Positions 1-5,640 of a stretch of DNA of 9,844 bases are shown in pieces. Below the pieces are notes generated by a model. The model was not told the origin of the DNA, made no database searches, and saw nothing but the letters and a program-made list of their open reading frames with translations. The position numbers and the translations under genes are program-made. Numbering within the stretch: position 1 is the first letter of the stretch; every line of letters begins with the position of its first letter. The stretch comes from Candidatus Krumholzibacteriia bacterium (GTDB lineage Bacteria > Krumholzibacteriota > Krumholzibacteriia > LZORAL124-64-63), in the NCBI GenBank assembly GCA_028718575.1, contig JAQULN010000072.1:1-9844 (forward strand), given 5' to 3'.

Positions 1-14
1 ATCGTTGTATACTG

Positions 15-44
15 TCGACCCGCAGTGGGCCATTTGTTTATACT
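15..44 (+). promoter_or_regulatory. Probable sigma70-type promoter of the dps gene
   Basis: TATACT at 39-44 matches the -10 consensus at five of six bases. TCGACC at 15-20 matches TTGACA at four of six, with an 18-base spacer. Transcription would start near position 51, leaving a leader of about 95 bases before dps. A second TATACT lies at 8-13, 31 bases upstream, and could be a tandem -10, but its -35 would fall outside the window. This is a motif reading only. Confidence 0.4.
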
Positions 45-49
45 AATGT

Positions 50-69
50 ACGTCAACAGTTTATGACGT
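50..69. promoter_or_regulatory. Inverted repeat over the dps transcription start (candidate operator)
   Basis: ACGTCA at 50-55 and TGACGT at 64-69 form a perfect six-base inverted repeat with an eight-base spacer. The repeat covers the predicted start of transcription, just downstream of the -10 at 39-44, where a bound repressor would block initiation. Dps genes are commonly controlled by peroxide or metal regulators, but I do not recognise this half-site as belonging to a named regulator. Confidence 0.35.
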
Positions 70-144
70 TCGGCGAAGTTGGCGCGGTCACTGCTAACAG
101 GTTGGAGTGAGAAGCACACCAACAATCCGCAAAGGACGGAAGCC

Positions 145-582
145 ATGCAGAAAACGATCCATGACAATCTGAACGGCCTGCTGGCCGATACCCTGGTCCT
201 GGAGCAGAAGCTCCGCCACTACCATTGGAATGTGCAGGGACCACAGTTCTTCGCGCTGCACGCGAAGTTCGAGGAGCTGTACGACCGTTTCGCCGAGGTG
301 ATCGACGACGTGGCCGAACGCATCCTGACCACCGGCGGCAAGCCGATCCGTACCCTGTCCGGCGCGCTCGCGGCGGCGGCGATCAAGGAGGACGACGGCC
401 AGCCCGAGGCTTTGGCGATGGTCCGTAACCTGCGCGCCGATCTGGAAGGGCTGCGCGAGCGGGCCGTCAAGGGCATCGCGGCCGCCGAGGAGGCCAACGA
501 TCGCGGGACGGTCAATCTCCTGGACGGCTTGAACGACGAGATCGAGAAGACGCTCTGGATGCTCAAGGCGACCTTGAGCTGA
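145..582 (+). CDS. dps: Dps-family ferritin-like DNA-binding / iron-storage protein
   Basis: A 145-residue protein of normal Dps length. Dps proteins form a 12-subunit hollow shell in the cytoplasm, oxidise Fe(II) (usually with hydrogen peroxide), store the iron, and often coat DNA in starved cells. The signature HYHWNVQG lies at residues 25-32. The inter-subunit ferroxidase ligands are all visible: His27, His39, Asp54 and Glu58, with the spacings (12, 15, 4) seen in E. coli Dps. Glu43 replaces the usual extra Asp. There is no long lysine-rich N-terminal tail, so DNA binding by that route is doubtful. ATG at 145 is preferred over the TTG at 79 because AAAGGACGG lies just upstream (131-139) and the family alignment begins here. 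The gene is monocistronic and convergent with speE. Confidence 0.95.
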   Translation: MQKTIHDNLNGLLADTLVLEQKLRHYHWNVQGPQFFALHAKFEELYDRFAEVIDDVAERILTTGGKPIRTLSGALAAAAIKEDDGQPEALAMVRNLRADLEGLRERAVKGIAAAEEANDRGTVNLLDGLNDEIEKTLWMLKATLS

Positions 583-590
583 CGCGGCGA

Positions 591-622
591 CGGCGGCGTT
601 CGCAAGAGAGCGGGCGCCGCCG
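591..622. terminator. GC-rich hairpin between convergent dps and speE
   Basis: CGGCGGCG at 591-598 pairs perfectly with CGCCGCCG at 615-622 around a 16-base loop. It fills the 49-base gap between the two convergent stop codons, where a shared bidirectional terminator would be expected. Neither strand shows a T-tract after the stem, so this is not a canonical intrinsic terminator. It could be a simple GC-rich repeat. Confidence 0.35.
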
Positions 623-631
623 ACACCCTCC

Positions 632-1480
632 CTACCGCCTCGGTTCCAGTCCCAGCGCCCGCTGCTGGAACGCCGGCAGTGCGAACGCCGCCCGGTGGAT
701 CGCCGGGGTCCACCATTTGAGCTGGCCTAGTGCAGCCACGCGTGCAGCGTCCGGCGCGGCGTCCGGTCGCAGACCCTTGCTCGCGAAGCTGAACGACCAA
801 AGGCCGCCGGGGTAGGTCAGGTTGTGGTAATTGTAAAGGGAGACCACGGGGAAGAGGTCGCCCAGGATGTCCAGGAGCGCGCGTTGCGCGTCCGGTTCGT
901 ACCAGGGATTCTCGCACTGCGAGACGACGATTCCCTGTTCACTGAGCACCCGCTTGACGTTGCCGTAGAACGCGGGACCGAAAAGGGGTTGCGCCGGCCC
1001 GACCGGATCGGTCGAATCGACCAGGACCGCGTCGTACCGCTCGGTCGTTTCCGCCACGAAGGCCACGCCATCGGCGATGGTGACCTGCACGCGCTCGTCG
1101 CTCAGGCAGGCGGCGCACTGGGGAATGTGCTCGCGGCAGGCGTCGACCACGAGCGCGTCGATCTCCACCAGGCGAACGTGCTCGACGGTGGGGTGTTTGA
1201 GGCATTCGCGGACCGTGCCGCCGTCGCCGCCGCCGATCACGAGCACGCGTCGCGGCGCCGGATGCACCAGCAGCGGCACGTGGGCGATCATCTCGTGGTA
1301 CACGAACTCGTCGCGCTCGGTCAGCCTGATCATGCCGTCGTTCAGGAGCAGGCGGCCGTGCGCCGCCGTTTCGACGATCGCGACCGTCTGGAACTCGCTC
1401 TCGCCGCTGAACAGCACGCTCTCGACCCGCAAGCGGACGGCGTGGGTGTCCTGATTGCGCTCCTCGATCCAGAGGTCCAT
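632..1480 (-). CDS. speE: Spermidine synthase (polyamine aminopropyltransferase)
   Basis: A 282-residue cytoplasmic enzyme that transfers the aminopropyl group of decarboxylated AdoMet to putrescine, giving spermidine and methylthioadenosine. After an N-terminal beta domain the Rossmann core shows all hallmarks: DEFVYHEMIAH (57-67), GGGDGG nucleotide loop (83-88), VEID (105-108), and the catalytic DSTDP (155-159) followed by VGPA. The tail has YPGGLWSF (223-230) and FASKG. Length is typical. The ATG at 1480 is preceded by AAGGAG at five-base spacing. The gene lies 27 bases downstream of the AdoMet decarboxylase on the same strand, so the enzyme supplying its co-substrate is probably co-transcribed. 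The acceptor could be another diamine, because sequence alone does not separate these well. Confidence 0.95.
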   Translation of the reverse strand: MDLWIEERNQDTHAVRLRVESVLFSGESEFQTVAIVETAAHGRLLLNDGMIRLTERDEFVYHEMIAHVPLLVHPAPRRVLVIGGGDGGTVRECLKHPTVEHVRLVEIDALVVDACREHIPQCAACLSDERVQVTIADGVAFVAETTERYDAVLVDSTDPVGPAQPLFGPAFYGNVKRVLSEQGIVVSQCENPWYEPDAQRALLDILGDLFPVVSLYNYHNLTYPGGLWSFSFASKGLRPDAAPDAARVAALGQLKWWTPAIHRAAFALPAFQQRALGLEPRR

Positions 1481-1507
1481 GGCGACTCCTTCCAGGCTGC
1501 CGCAGTT

Positions 1508-2416
1508 CTACAATTCCTTGATCAGGTGGACGTACTGCACAGGATAGCCGCAGGGCAATTGGACGCTGCAGCGGCGATCGGCGCGATAGCCGGCGGGCAG
1601 CGCGCCAACGTCGATGTCGCGCGCGAAGACGAGCATGTCGGCGCGCTGGGGCTGTAGGACCGCGAGCAGGCCGGCCACCGTCCGCCCGGCTTGCGCGGCA
1701 GCGAATCCCCAGCCCATCTCGAAACTCGCGTACGAACCGTCGCGCTCGGGCGTGACGTGCATGGTCGCATAGCTCGCGTCGCGCACCGCGTTGAGGGAGT
1801 AGCCTTGCGGGGTGAAGACGTGGTCGTCGAACACGAAACCCGGCAGCAAAGCATCCAGTCCGAGGCGGCGTCGCAGCTCTGCGCGGCTGGGCCCGCCGGC
1901 GGCGAACAGCGACGCCGCTGCGTCGTCGATGTCGTGCATCAACAGCTCGAGGGTGGCGTCGTCGGCGTCGGGCTGGTGCGGGCGATGCAGGTGGAAGAGG
2001 CTGATACGGTCGCCCTGCGAGTCGCCGAAAATCAGGTCGGCGCCGTCGATGCGCTCGCGCAGTCTCGCTACGTCCTGGGTGAACGACGAACGTTGTTCGG
2101 CCGGAAAGTTCTCGTTCTTGCGCTCGTAGATCAACGAAAGCAGGTGGCGTTGATCGACCTCGGCGAGCAAGGTTAAAAGGCCGTCGATCAGCGTGGTCTT
2201 ACCGCAGGTGATCATCACCGCCCACCGCTGGTTGACGAACAGGCTGGACTCGCTGAGCAGATAGGCGTCCAGCTCGCGGCTCTGCAGGTGGCTGAGGATC
2301 TCGGCCCGGCTGGCGGCGATGACCCGTTCCCAGAAAACGCGGCCGAGCGCTCGCAGGTCGGGACCGTCTGGTCCGACCAGGATCTCGAACTTTTTTTCCG
2401 TGCCTTCGAAAAGCAT
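1508..2416 (-). CDS. speD: S-adenosylmethionine decarboxylase, eukaryotic class, pyruvoyl enzyme
   Basis: A 302-residue proenzyme that cleaves itself to form a pyruvoyl cofactor, then decarboxylates AdoMet to supply spermidine synthase. It matches the eukaryotic AMD1 class, not the short bacterial SpeD. FEGTEK lies at residues 3-8, YLLSESSLFV (processing site Glu56/Ser57) at 52-61, and ITCGKTT with the catalytic Cys71 at 69-75. YERKN follows at 97-101, TLELLM at 155-160, and TPQGYSLN with Ser207 at 202-209. MHVTPE with His220 (219-224) and SYASFE (228-233) complete the set. By my alignment these equal human Glu8, Glu67/Ser68, Cys82, Ser229, His243 and Glu256. It is somewhat shorter than the human enzyme. 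The ATG at 2416 has ACGGAGG upstream. The GTG at 2455 would add 13 residues unlike the family. It is first of a pair with speE. Confidence 0.93.
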   Translation of the reverse strand: MLFEGTEKKFEILVGPDGPDLRALGRVFWERVIAASRAEILSHLQSRELDAYLLSESSLFVNQRWAVMITCGKTTLIDGLLTLLAEVDQRHLLSLIYERKNENFPAEQRSSFTQDVARLRERIDGADLIFGDSQGDRISLFHLHRPHQPDADDATLELLMHDIDDAAASLFAAGGPSRAELRRRLGLDALLPGFVFDDHVFTPQGYSLNAVRDASYATMHVTPERDGSYASFEMGWGFAAAQAGRTVAGLLAVLQPQRADMLVFARDIDVGALPAGYRADRRCSVQLPCGYPVQYVHLIKEL

Positions 2417-2489
2417 GCTGCCTCCGTTCCATGATACGGGCAACGAAGATAACACGCGGGGACGCTCTCAGCGAGCAATCGGGCCGCCG

Positions 2490-3065
2490 TCACCCGAAAT
2501 CCACGATCACATCCTCGAGCCGGCGCTTCGGCACGTGATGAACTTGCGCGGCGTCGCGCCAGTAGCGGATACCGCCGTCGGGGCCGACCTCGTCGATCAC
2601 GACGGTTTCGGCCGGCTCGCCCAGCGCGACCGTGAGCAGGATCTCGTACCGCTCAGGGATCGCCAGCGCCGCGCGCAACGCGTCGCGGGCGATAGAGGCG
2701 AAGATGCAGGCGCCGAGGCCGCGTTCGGCCGCGCCGAGCATGATCGTGTAGGCGGCGATGGCGTCGTCCCAGCGCACCTGGGGCGAGATCTCCCGGTCGC
2801 CCAGAAGGATGATATAGGCCGCGGGGCGCTCGGCCGGCGACGGCCCGCCCCAGTCATTCAGGTAGGCGGCCCAGCGCAAGTGCGGAAAGACGAGCGCGTT
2901 GCGCTCGGCCGCGCAGCTCAGCAGGTATCGCAAGGGTTGCTTGTTGGCGGCCGACGCCGTCAGGCGGGCGAGGTCGACCAGTTCGTGGAGGGTGGCGAGC
3001 GAGACGGTGCGCTCGGGGCGGTAGCGGCAGCAGGTGCGGCAGCGGCGGACGAGGTCGGCGAGCAT
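2490..3065 (-). CDS. Nitroreductase-family flavoprotein, short subfamily
   Basis: A 191-residue protein of the FMN-dependent nitroreductase fold, expected to be a dimeric NAD(P)H oxidoreductase. The substrate cannot be told. Visible family features are SAANKQPLRYLL (38-49, flavin-binding loop), AAYIILLGD (82-90), a conserved Trp-Asp-Asp (99-101), GAAERGLGACIF (111-122), LGEP (148-151) and the tail RYWRD...HHVPKRRLE (167-183). I know that tail from a subfamily of uncharacterised nitroreductases. Oddly, the N-terminal arginine motif that grips the FMN phosphate reads CRTCCRY (9-15), with Cys at three positions usually held by other residues. The ATG at 3065 follows GGGAGG. The TTG at 3113 is less likely. 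It starts 187 bases below hsp20 and stops 73 bases before the decarboxylase start, so it may head the polyamine transcript. Confidence 0.85.
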   Translation of the reverse strand: MLADLVRRCRTCCRYRPERTVSLATLHELVDLARLTASAANKQPLRYLLSCAAERNALVFPHLRWAAYLNDWGGPSPAERPAAYIILLGDREISPQVRWDDAIAAYTIMLGAAERGLGACIFASIARDALRAALAIPERYEILLTVALGEPAETVVIDEVGPDGGIRYWRDAAQVHHVPKRRLEDVIVDFG

Positions 3066-3182
3066 CGGGCGAACCTCCCGGGGAAATGCAAACCGTGGGT
3101 GCGGCGATTTCAATGGTCTCGGCTGGGATTATTCACGAAGAAACACAGCAGCGAAGCGGAAAATTGCGGCCAGGCAAGACGA

Positions 3183-3207
3183 GGGCGGCCGGACCGACCA
3201 GCCGCCC
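3183..3207 (-). terminator. Possible terminator hairpin downstream of hsp20
   Basis: GGGCGGC (3183-3189) and GCCGCCC (3201-3207) form a perfect seven-base stem with an 11-base loop. It lies about 45 bases past the hsp20 stop codon in the 187-base gap before the nitroreductase start. The following minus-strand bases are only mildly T-rich (TCGTCTTGCC), so termination would be weak or factor-dependent. If it works, hsp20 and the nitroreductase are separate transcripts. Confidence 0.4.
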
Positions 3208-3252
3208 CCTGGTGTTCAGCGCGTTGTGGGATGTGTCGTTGCCGTATCCGTC

Positions 3253-3693
3253 CTACTTGCCCTCGACCGCGATGCGCCGGCCGACATGCTCGGCCGCCTT
3301 GGGCAGCGTGATGGTCATCACGCCGTTCCTCATGTTCGCCTTGACCTTCTCGCCGTTGACCGCGCACGGCAGGCGCAGACTGCGGGTGAAGCTGCCGTAG
3401 ACCTGCTCGCGCCGATGGTAGCGGCGGTTAGACTCTTCTTTCTCCGCCTGGCGCTCGCCCTTGATGGTCAGCAGATCGCCCTGCAGGTTCAGATCGATGT
3501 CCTGGGATTCCATGCCCGGCAGCTCGACCGTGACCACCAGCCGGTCGTCGTCCTCGGCCAGATCCAGCGCCGGGTACCACGTGCGCGGCGCGGTCTCGGG
3601 CTCGTCGAAGAGGTCAAAGAAGCGGCGGAAGAACGGATCGCGCAGTACGGGCTCCAGTTCCGCCCGTGGGCTCCAGCGGATCATACTCGTCAT
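3253..3693 (-). CDS. Small heat-shock protein, Hsp20 / alpha-crystallin family
   Basis: A 146-residue cytoplasmic ATP-independent chaperone that holds unfolding proteins in soluble oligomers for refolding by DnaK-type machines. A short Arg/Phe-rich N-terminal arm (FFRRFFDLF, 21-29) precedes the alpha-crystallin domain, about residues 40-131. That domain shows PALDLAED (41-48), VELPGM (56-61) and the diagnostic A-N-M-R-N-G-V-M-T-I-T-L-P (119-131). The C-terminal I-A-V (141-143) fits the I/V-x-I/V motif that locks neighbouring dimers. The length is typical of the bacterial class. The ATG at 3693 is preceded by AGGAGGG at seven-base spacing. No CIRCE element or clear sigma32 promoter was seen upstream, but the leader carries repeats listed separately. 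Confidence 0.95.
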   Translation of the reverse strand: MTSMIRWSPRAELEPVLRDPFFRRFFDLFDEPETAPRTWYPALDLAEDDDRLVVTVELPGMESQDIDLNLQGDLLTIKGERQAEKEESNRRYHRREQVYGSFTRSLRLPCAVNGEKVKANMRNGVMTITLPKAAEHVGRRIAVEGK

Positions 3694-3782
3694 GGCTCAT
3701 CCCTCCTTCTTTCGCTCGGTTCGCCCCGGCGGTCGAGATGGAGCGCCGTGACGTGGAGCGGTTTGGTTGGTGACTTCGTCCG

Positions 3783-3795
3783 TCCCGGTCCGGGA
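3783..3795. repeat. Short GC palindrome in the hsp20 leader
   Basis: TCCCGG (3783-3788) and CCGGGA (3790-3795) form a perfect inverted repeat around a single T. It lies about 90 bases upstream of the hsp20 ATG, inside the probable leader. The one-base centre suits a protein-binding site better than an RNA hairpin. Chance occurrence in GC-rich DNA is quite possible. Confidence 0.3.
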
Positions 3796-3820
3796 TCGTT
3801 TGCTCTTGTAAATAACAATC

Positions 3821-3848
3821 TCCGTGCCATTCGAACCTGTTCCGTGCC
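3821..3848. repeat. Direct repeat TCCGTGCC with 20-base period upstream of hsp20
   Basis: TCCGTGCC occurs at 3821-3828 and again at 3841-3848, exactly 20 bases apart or about two helical turns. The palindrome TTCGAA (3830-3835) lies between the copies. This is 130-155 bases upstream of the hsp20 start codon, a normal place for activator or repressor sites. I do not recognise the motif. Confidence 0.4.
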
Positions 3849-3922
3849 TCATTGTATGCTGTTGTTTTTTTAGTGATTTGTAGAGGCTGCGCGTGTTCCC
3901 GGATGCGCGACGCTGGGGATTC

Positions 3923-3950
3923 TGTCAGATTGGCGCAGCACAGTCTGACA
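3923..3950. promoter_or_regulatory. Spaced inverted repeat TGTCAGA / TCTGACA (candidate operator)
   Basis: TGTCAGA at 3923-3929 and TCTGACA at 3944-3950 are perfect inverted copies with a 14-base spacer. The half-sites are 21 bases apart, so they lie on the same DNA face, as expected for a dimeric regulator. The site is 230 bases from hsp20 and 244 from the beta-helix gene, so it could serve either. Two TGTGTC copies (3965-3970, 3973-3978) follow it. Confidence 0.4.
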
Positions 3951-4088
3951 TCGCGCTGCCGGATTGTGTCAATGTGTCTGGCGGCGATGCTTGCCGCCGC
4001 CGGCTGGGGTCGCTAGTGACCAATGGGCCGCGACACCGAATCTCGTTACCATGCGGCTGGATGGTCCAGGCATCACGCCCAATCGTGC

Positions 4089-4117
4089 TGGAAGGCGTCA
4101 ATCCAGTGGTGTATACT
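4089..4117 (+). promoter_or_regulatory. Possible promoter of the beta-helix gene
   Basis: TATACT at 4112-4117 matches the -10 consensus at five of six bases and is the same hexamer seen before dps. The -35 at 17-base spacing is TGGAAG (4089-4094), only three of six, so an activator may be needed. It would leave a leader of roughly 70 bases before the ATG at 4194. Confidence 0.3.
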
Positions 4118-4193
4118 TTGCATTACTGACAGCGGGGGACCTGCGGCTGACCAAGCGCATGATCTTGGTTAAATAGGACAGAAGCGAGGGGCT

Positions 4194-5417
4194 ATGGGGC
4201 TCATCGGGACAGAAGCGATCCGGGGACGATCGCCGGCGGCGGCGTGGCTGCTGGCGACGTCTCTGGCGGTCGGGGGCTTGGTCGCGCCGGTCACGCTACA
4301 GGCTCGGACCTGGTACGTCGAGCGCGATGGCAGCGGCGATTTCGCGGTGATCCAGGACGCGGTCGATGCGGCGGCCTCGGGCGATACGATCCGCATCGGT
4401 CGGGGCCGGTTCAATGAGGGGCAGATGGTGGATCTGGCGGGAGGGGCCCAGTACATCAGGGTTCTGGTTCGGCCGCAGGAATTGACGATCATCGGCTCGA
4501 AAGAAGACACGATCATCGGTCTAGAGGAGTCTTGGGATCTGAGTCAGGGAATGCATATGGGGATCCTTGCTCTACCTATTTTTGGCAGCGAGCGGATCGT
4601 CGTCGAGGATATCAAGTTTGAGAACATGGGGTATGGTATAAACGTTCAGGACAATACCGTCAAGATAATTCGTTGCATGTTTGAGAATAACCATTATAGT
4701 TTAGTATCATTTGATGGCCTGAGTCTAACAGTAGACGACTGCCGATTTTCTCATCTCGCACGTGATGGTCGCCATATCACCGGCATCAACCAATCTCAAG
4801 CGATCGTCAGGGATTGTGAGTTCGTGTTGGCCTATGAACATCAGTGGCCACAAATCGCCGTTAGTTTTACTAATGTCGCGAGTAGCACGATAGAGAACTG
4901 CTCCTTTGTTGGGGGCGTTGGAGCCGTGCATGTCGGTTTGGCTGGCCATCATACGGTGAGCAACTGCACGTTTTTCAACCAGCAGATATCGTCCGTGTCG
5001 GTTGGGTACTATGCGTCGTTGACTATCGCTGATTGTGTGTTTCAACATATCCGCATGGCGTTGAGGGCATGGGACCATGGGACTTTGGACGCTCAACGTT
5101 GCGTTGTGGAGTCTCCGTACGACGGTTCGGTGTGGGTCGATCTCAGCACCACCGTCAGTGTCCGGGATAGCGATCTCGCAAGCGGGTCGCGCGGCGCAGT
5201 GTGGGTTGAGAATTGTTGGACTTCACCGCCGCCGACCCTGGACTTCACCAACAACTACTGGGGAACAGACGATGCGGACGATATCGCGGTGTTGATCCAC
5301 GATCGCAATGACGATGAAGCCGTTTGCGCATACGTGAACTTCGTGCCGTACCGGTCGCACTCGGTCCCGATCGAGCAGAAGACCTGGAGCGAGGTGAAGG
5401 GGCTGTTCAGGGAGTAG
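4194..5417 (+). CDS. Secreted right-handed parallel beta-helix repeat protein
   Basis: A 407-residue protein with a probable Sec signal peptide: Arg10 and Arg12, a hydrophobic core at about 15-33, and likely cleavage after Ala37. The mature start W-Y-V-E-R-D-G-S-G-D-F with I-Q-D-A-V-D-A-A-A-S-G-D-T-I is the usual entry to pectate-lyase-like beta-helices. From about 130 to 330 there are imperfect coils of 22-28 residues with a recurrent D/N-C-x-F step. Cysteines sit at 161, 183, 208, 236, 258, 281 and 303. The C-terminal N-N-Y-W-G-T (353-358) and aspartate-rich I-H-D-R-N-D-D are a known cap in such proteins. No catalytic residues or C-terminal sorting tag are recognisable, so ligand and activity are unknown. 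It may be a surface carbohydrate-binding or -cleaving protein. The ATG has GAGGGG just upstream. The middle of the gene is strikingly AT-rich. Confidence 0.88.
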   Translation: MGLIGTEAIRGRSPAAAWLLATSLAVGGLVAPVTLQARTWYVERDGSGDFAVIQDAVDAAASGDTIRIGRGRFNEGQMVDLAGGAQYIRVLVRPQELTIIGSKEDTIIGLEESWDLSQGMHMGILALPIFGSERIVVEDIKFENMGYGINVQDNTVKIIRCMFENNHYSLVSFDGLSLTVDDCRFSHLARDGRHITGINQSQAIVRDCEFVLAYEHQWPQIAVSFTNVASSTIENCSFVGGVGAVHVGLAGHHTVSNCTFFNQQISSVSVGYYASLTIADCVFQHIRMALRAWDHGTLDAQRCVVESPYDGSVWVDLSTTVSVRDSDLASGSRGAVWVENCWTSPPPTLDFTNNYWGTDDADDIAVLIHDRNDDEAVCAYVNFVPYRSHSVPIEQKTWSEVKGLFRE

Positions 5418-5579
5418 GAGCCCGCGCCCCGGCCGCCGGACCAAACCTCGATTCTGGTGCGACTTTCCGATTCCACCTCTGGGGGAGCCTATCAGATTGG
5501 CGGTCCGAACTCCTCCGCAAACCATTCCTCTGGCCCTACAAGCTCCATTGTCCTAGTCTGAGCGGCGCCTCGAGACCGA

Positions 5580-5601
5580 ACCGCGGCCTGGCCGCCGCGG
5601 T
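5580..5601. promoter_or_regulatory. Perfect GC hairpin in the kinase leader
   Basis: ACCGCGGC (5580-5587) and GCCGCGGT (5594-5601) make an eight-base perfect stem with a six-base loop, CTGGCC. It lies 164 bases after the beta-helix stop and 39 bases before the kinase ATG. No T-tract follows on the plus strand. It could be a factor-assisted terminator for the upstream gene, an operator or a leader structure. The other bases of the 223-base gap show no clear promoter. Confidence 0.4.
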
Positions 5602-5640
5602 CGTACCTGCCCGACCAGATGGAAAAAAGGGGCTTCGCCG

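Larger units (their letters stand above)
3694..4193. other. 500-base divergent intergenic region between hsp20 and the beta-helix gene
   Basis: No convincing coding sequence lies here. The short ORFs inside (for example near 3893-4129) have no recognisable motif. The region is less GC-rich than the flanking genes and has a run of seven T at 3865-3871. It holds a palindrome at 3783-3795, a direct repeat at 3821-3848, an inverted repeat at 3923-3950 and a six-base hairpin at 3980-3998. A plausible -10 for the plus-strand gene lies at 4112-4117. ATTGTA at 3851-3856 reads as TACAAT on the minus strand and could be an hsp20 -10, but no good -35 accompanies it. The size suggests a regulatory region or an undetected small RNA. 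Confidence 0.6.

Noticed and set aside
824..1657. 277-codon plus-strand ORF opposite speE and the end of the decarboxylase gene
   Set aside because: It is antisense to two clearly identified enzymes, has no recognisable motif, and is the type of long open frame that high GC3 creates.
2417..2455. Upstream GTG start for the AdoMet decarboxylase, adding 13 residues
   Set aside because: The family begins close to FEGTEK, and the ATG at 2416 has its own GGAGG ribosome site.
3865..3871. Run of seven T as part of an intrinsic terminator
   Set aside because: No stem precedes it on the plus strand, and no gene ends just upstream.
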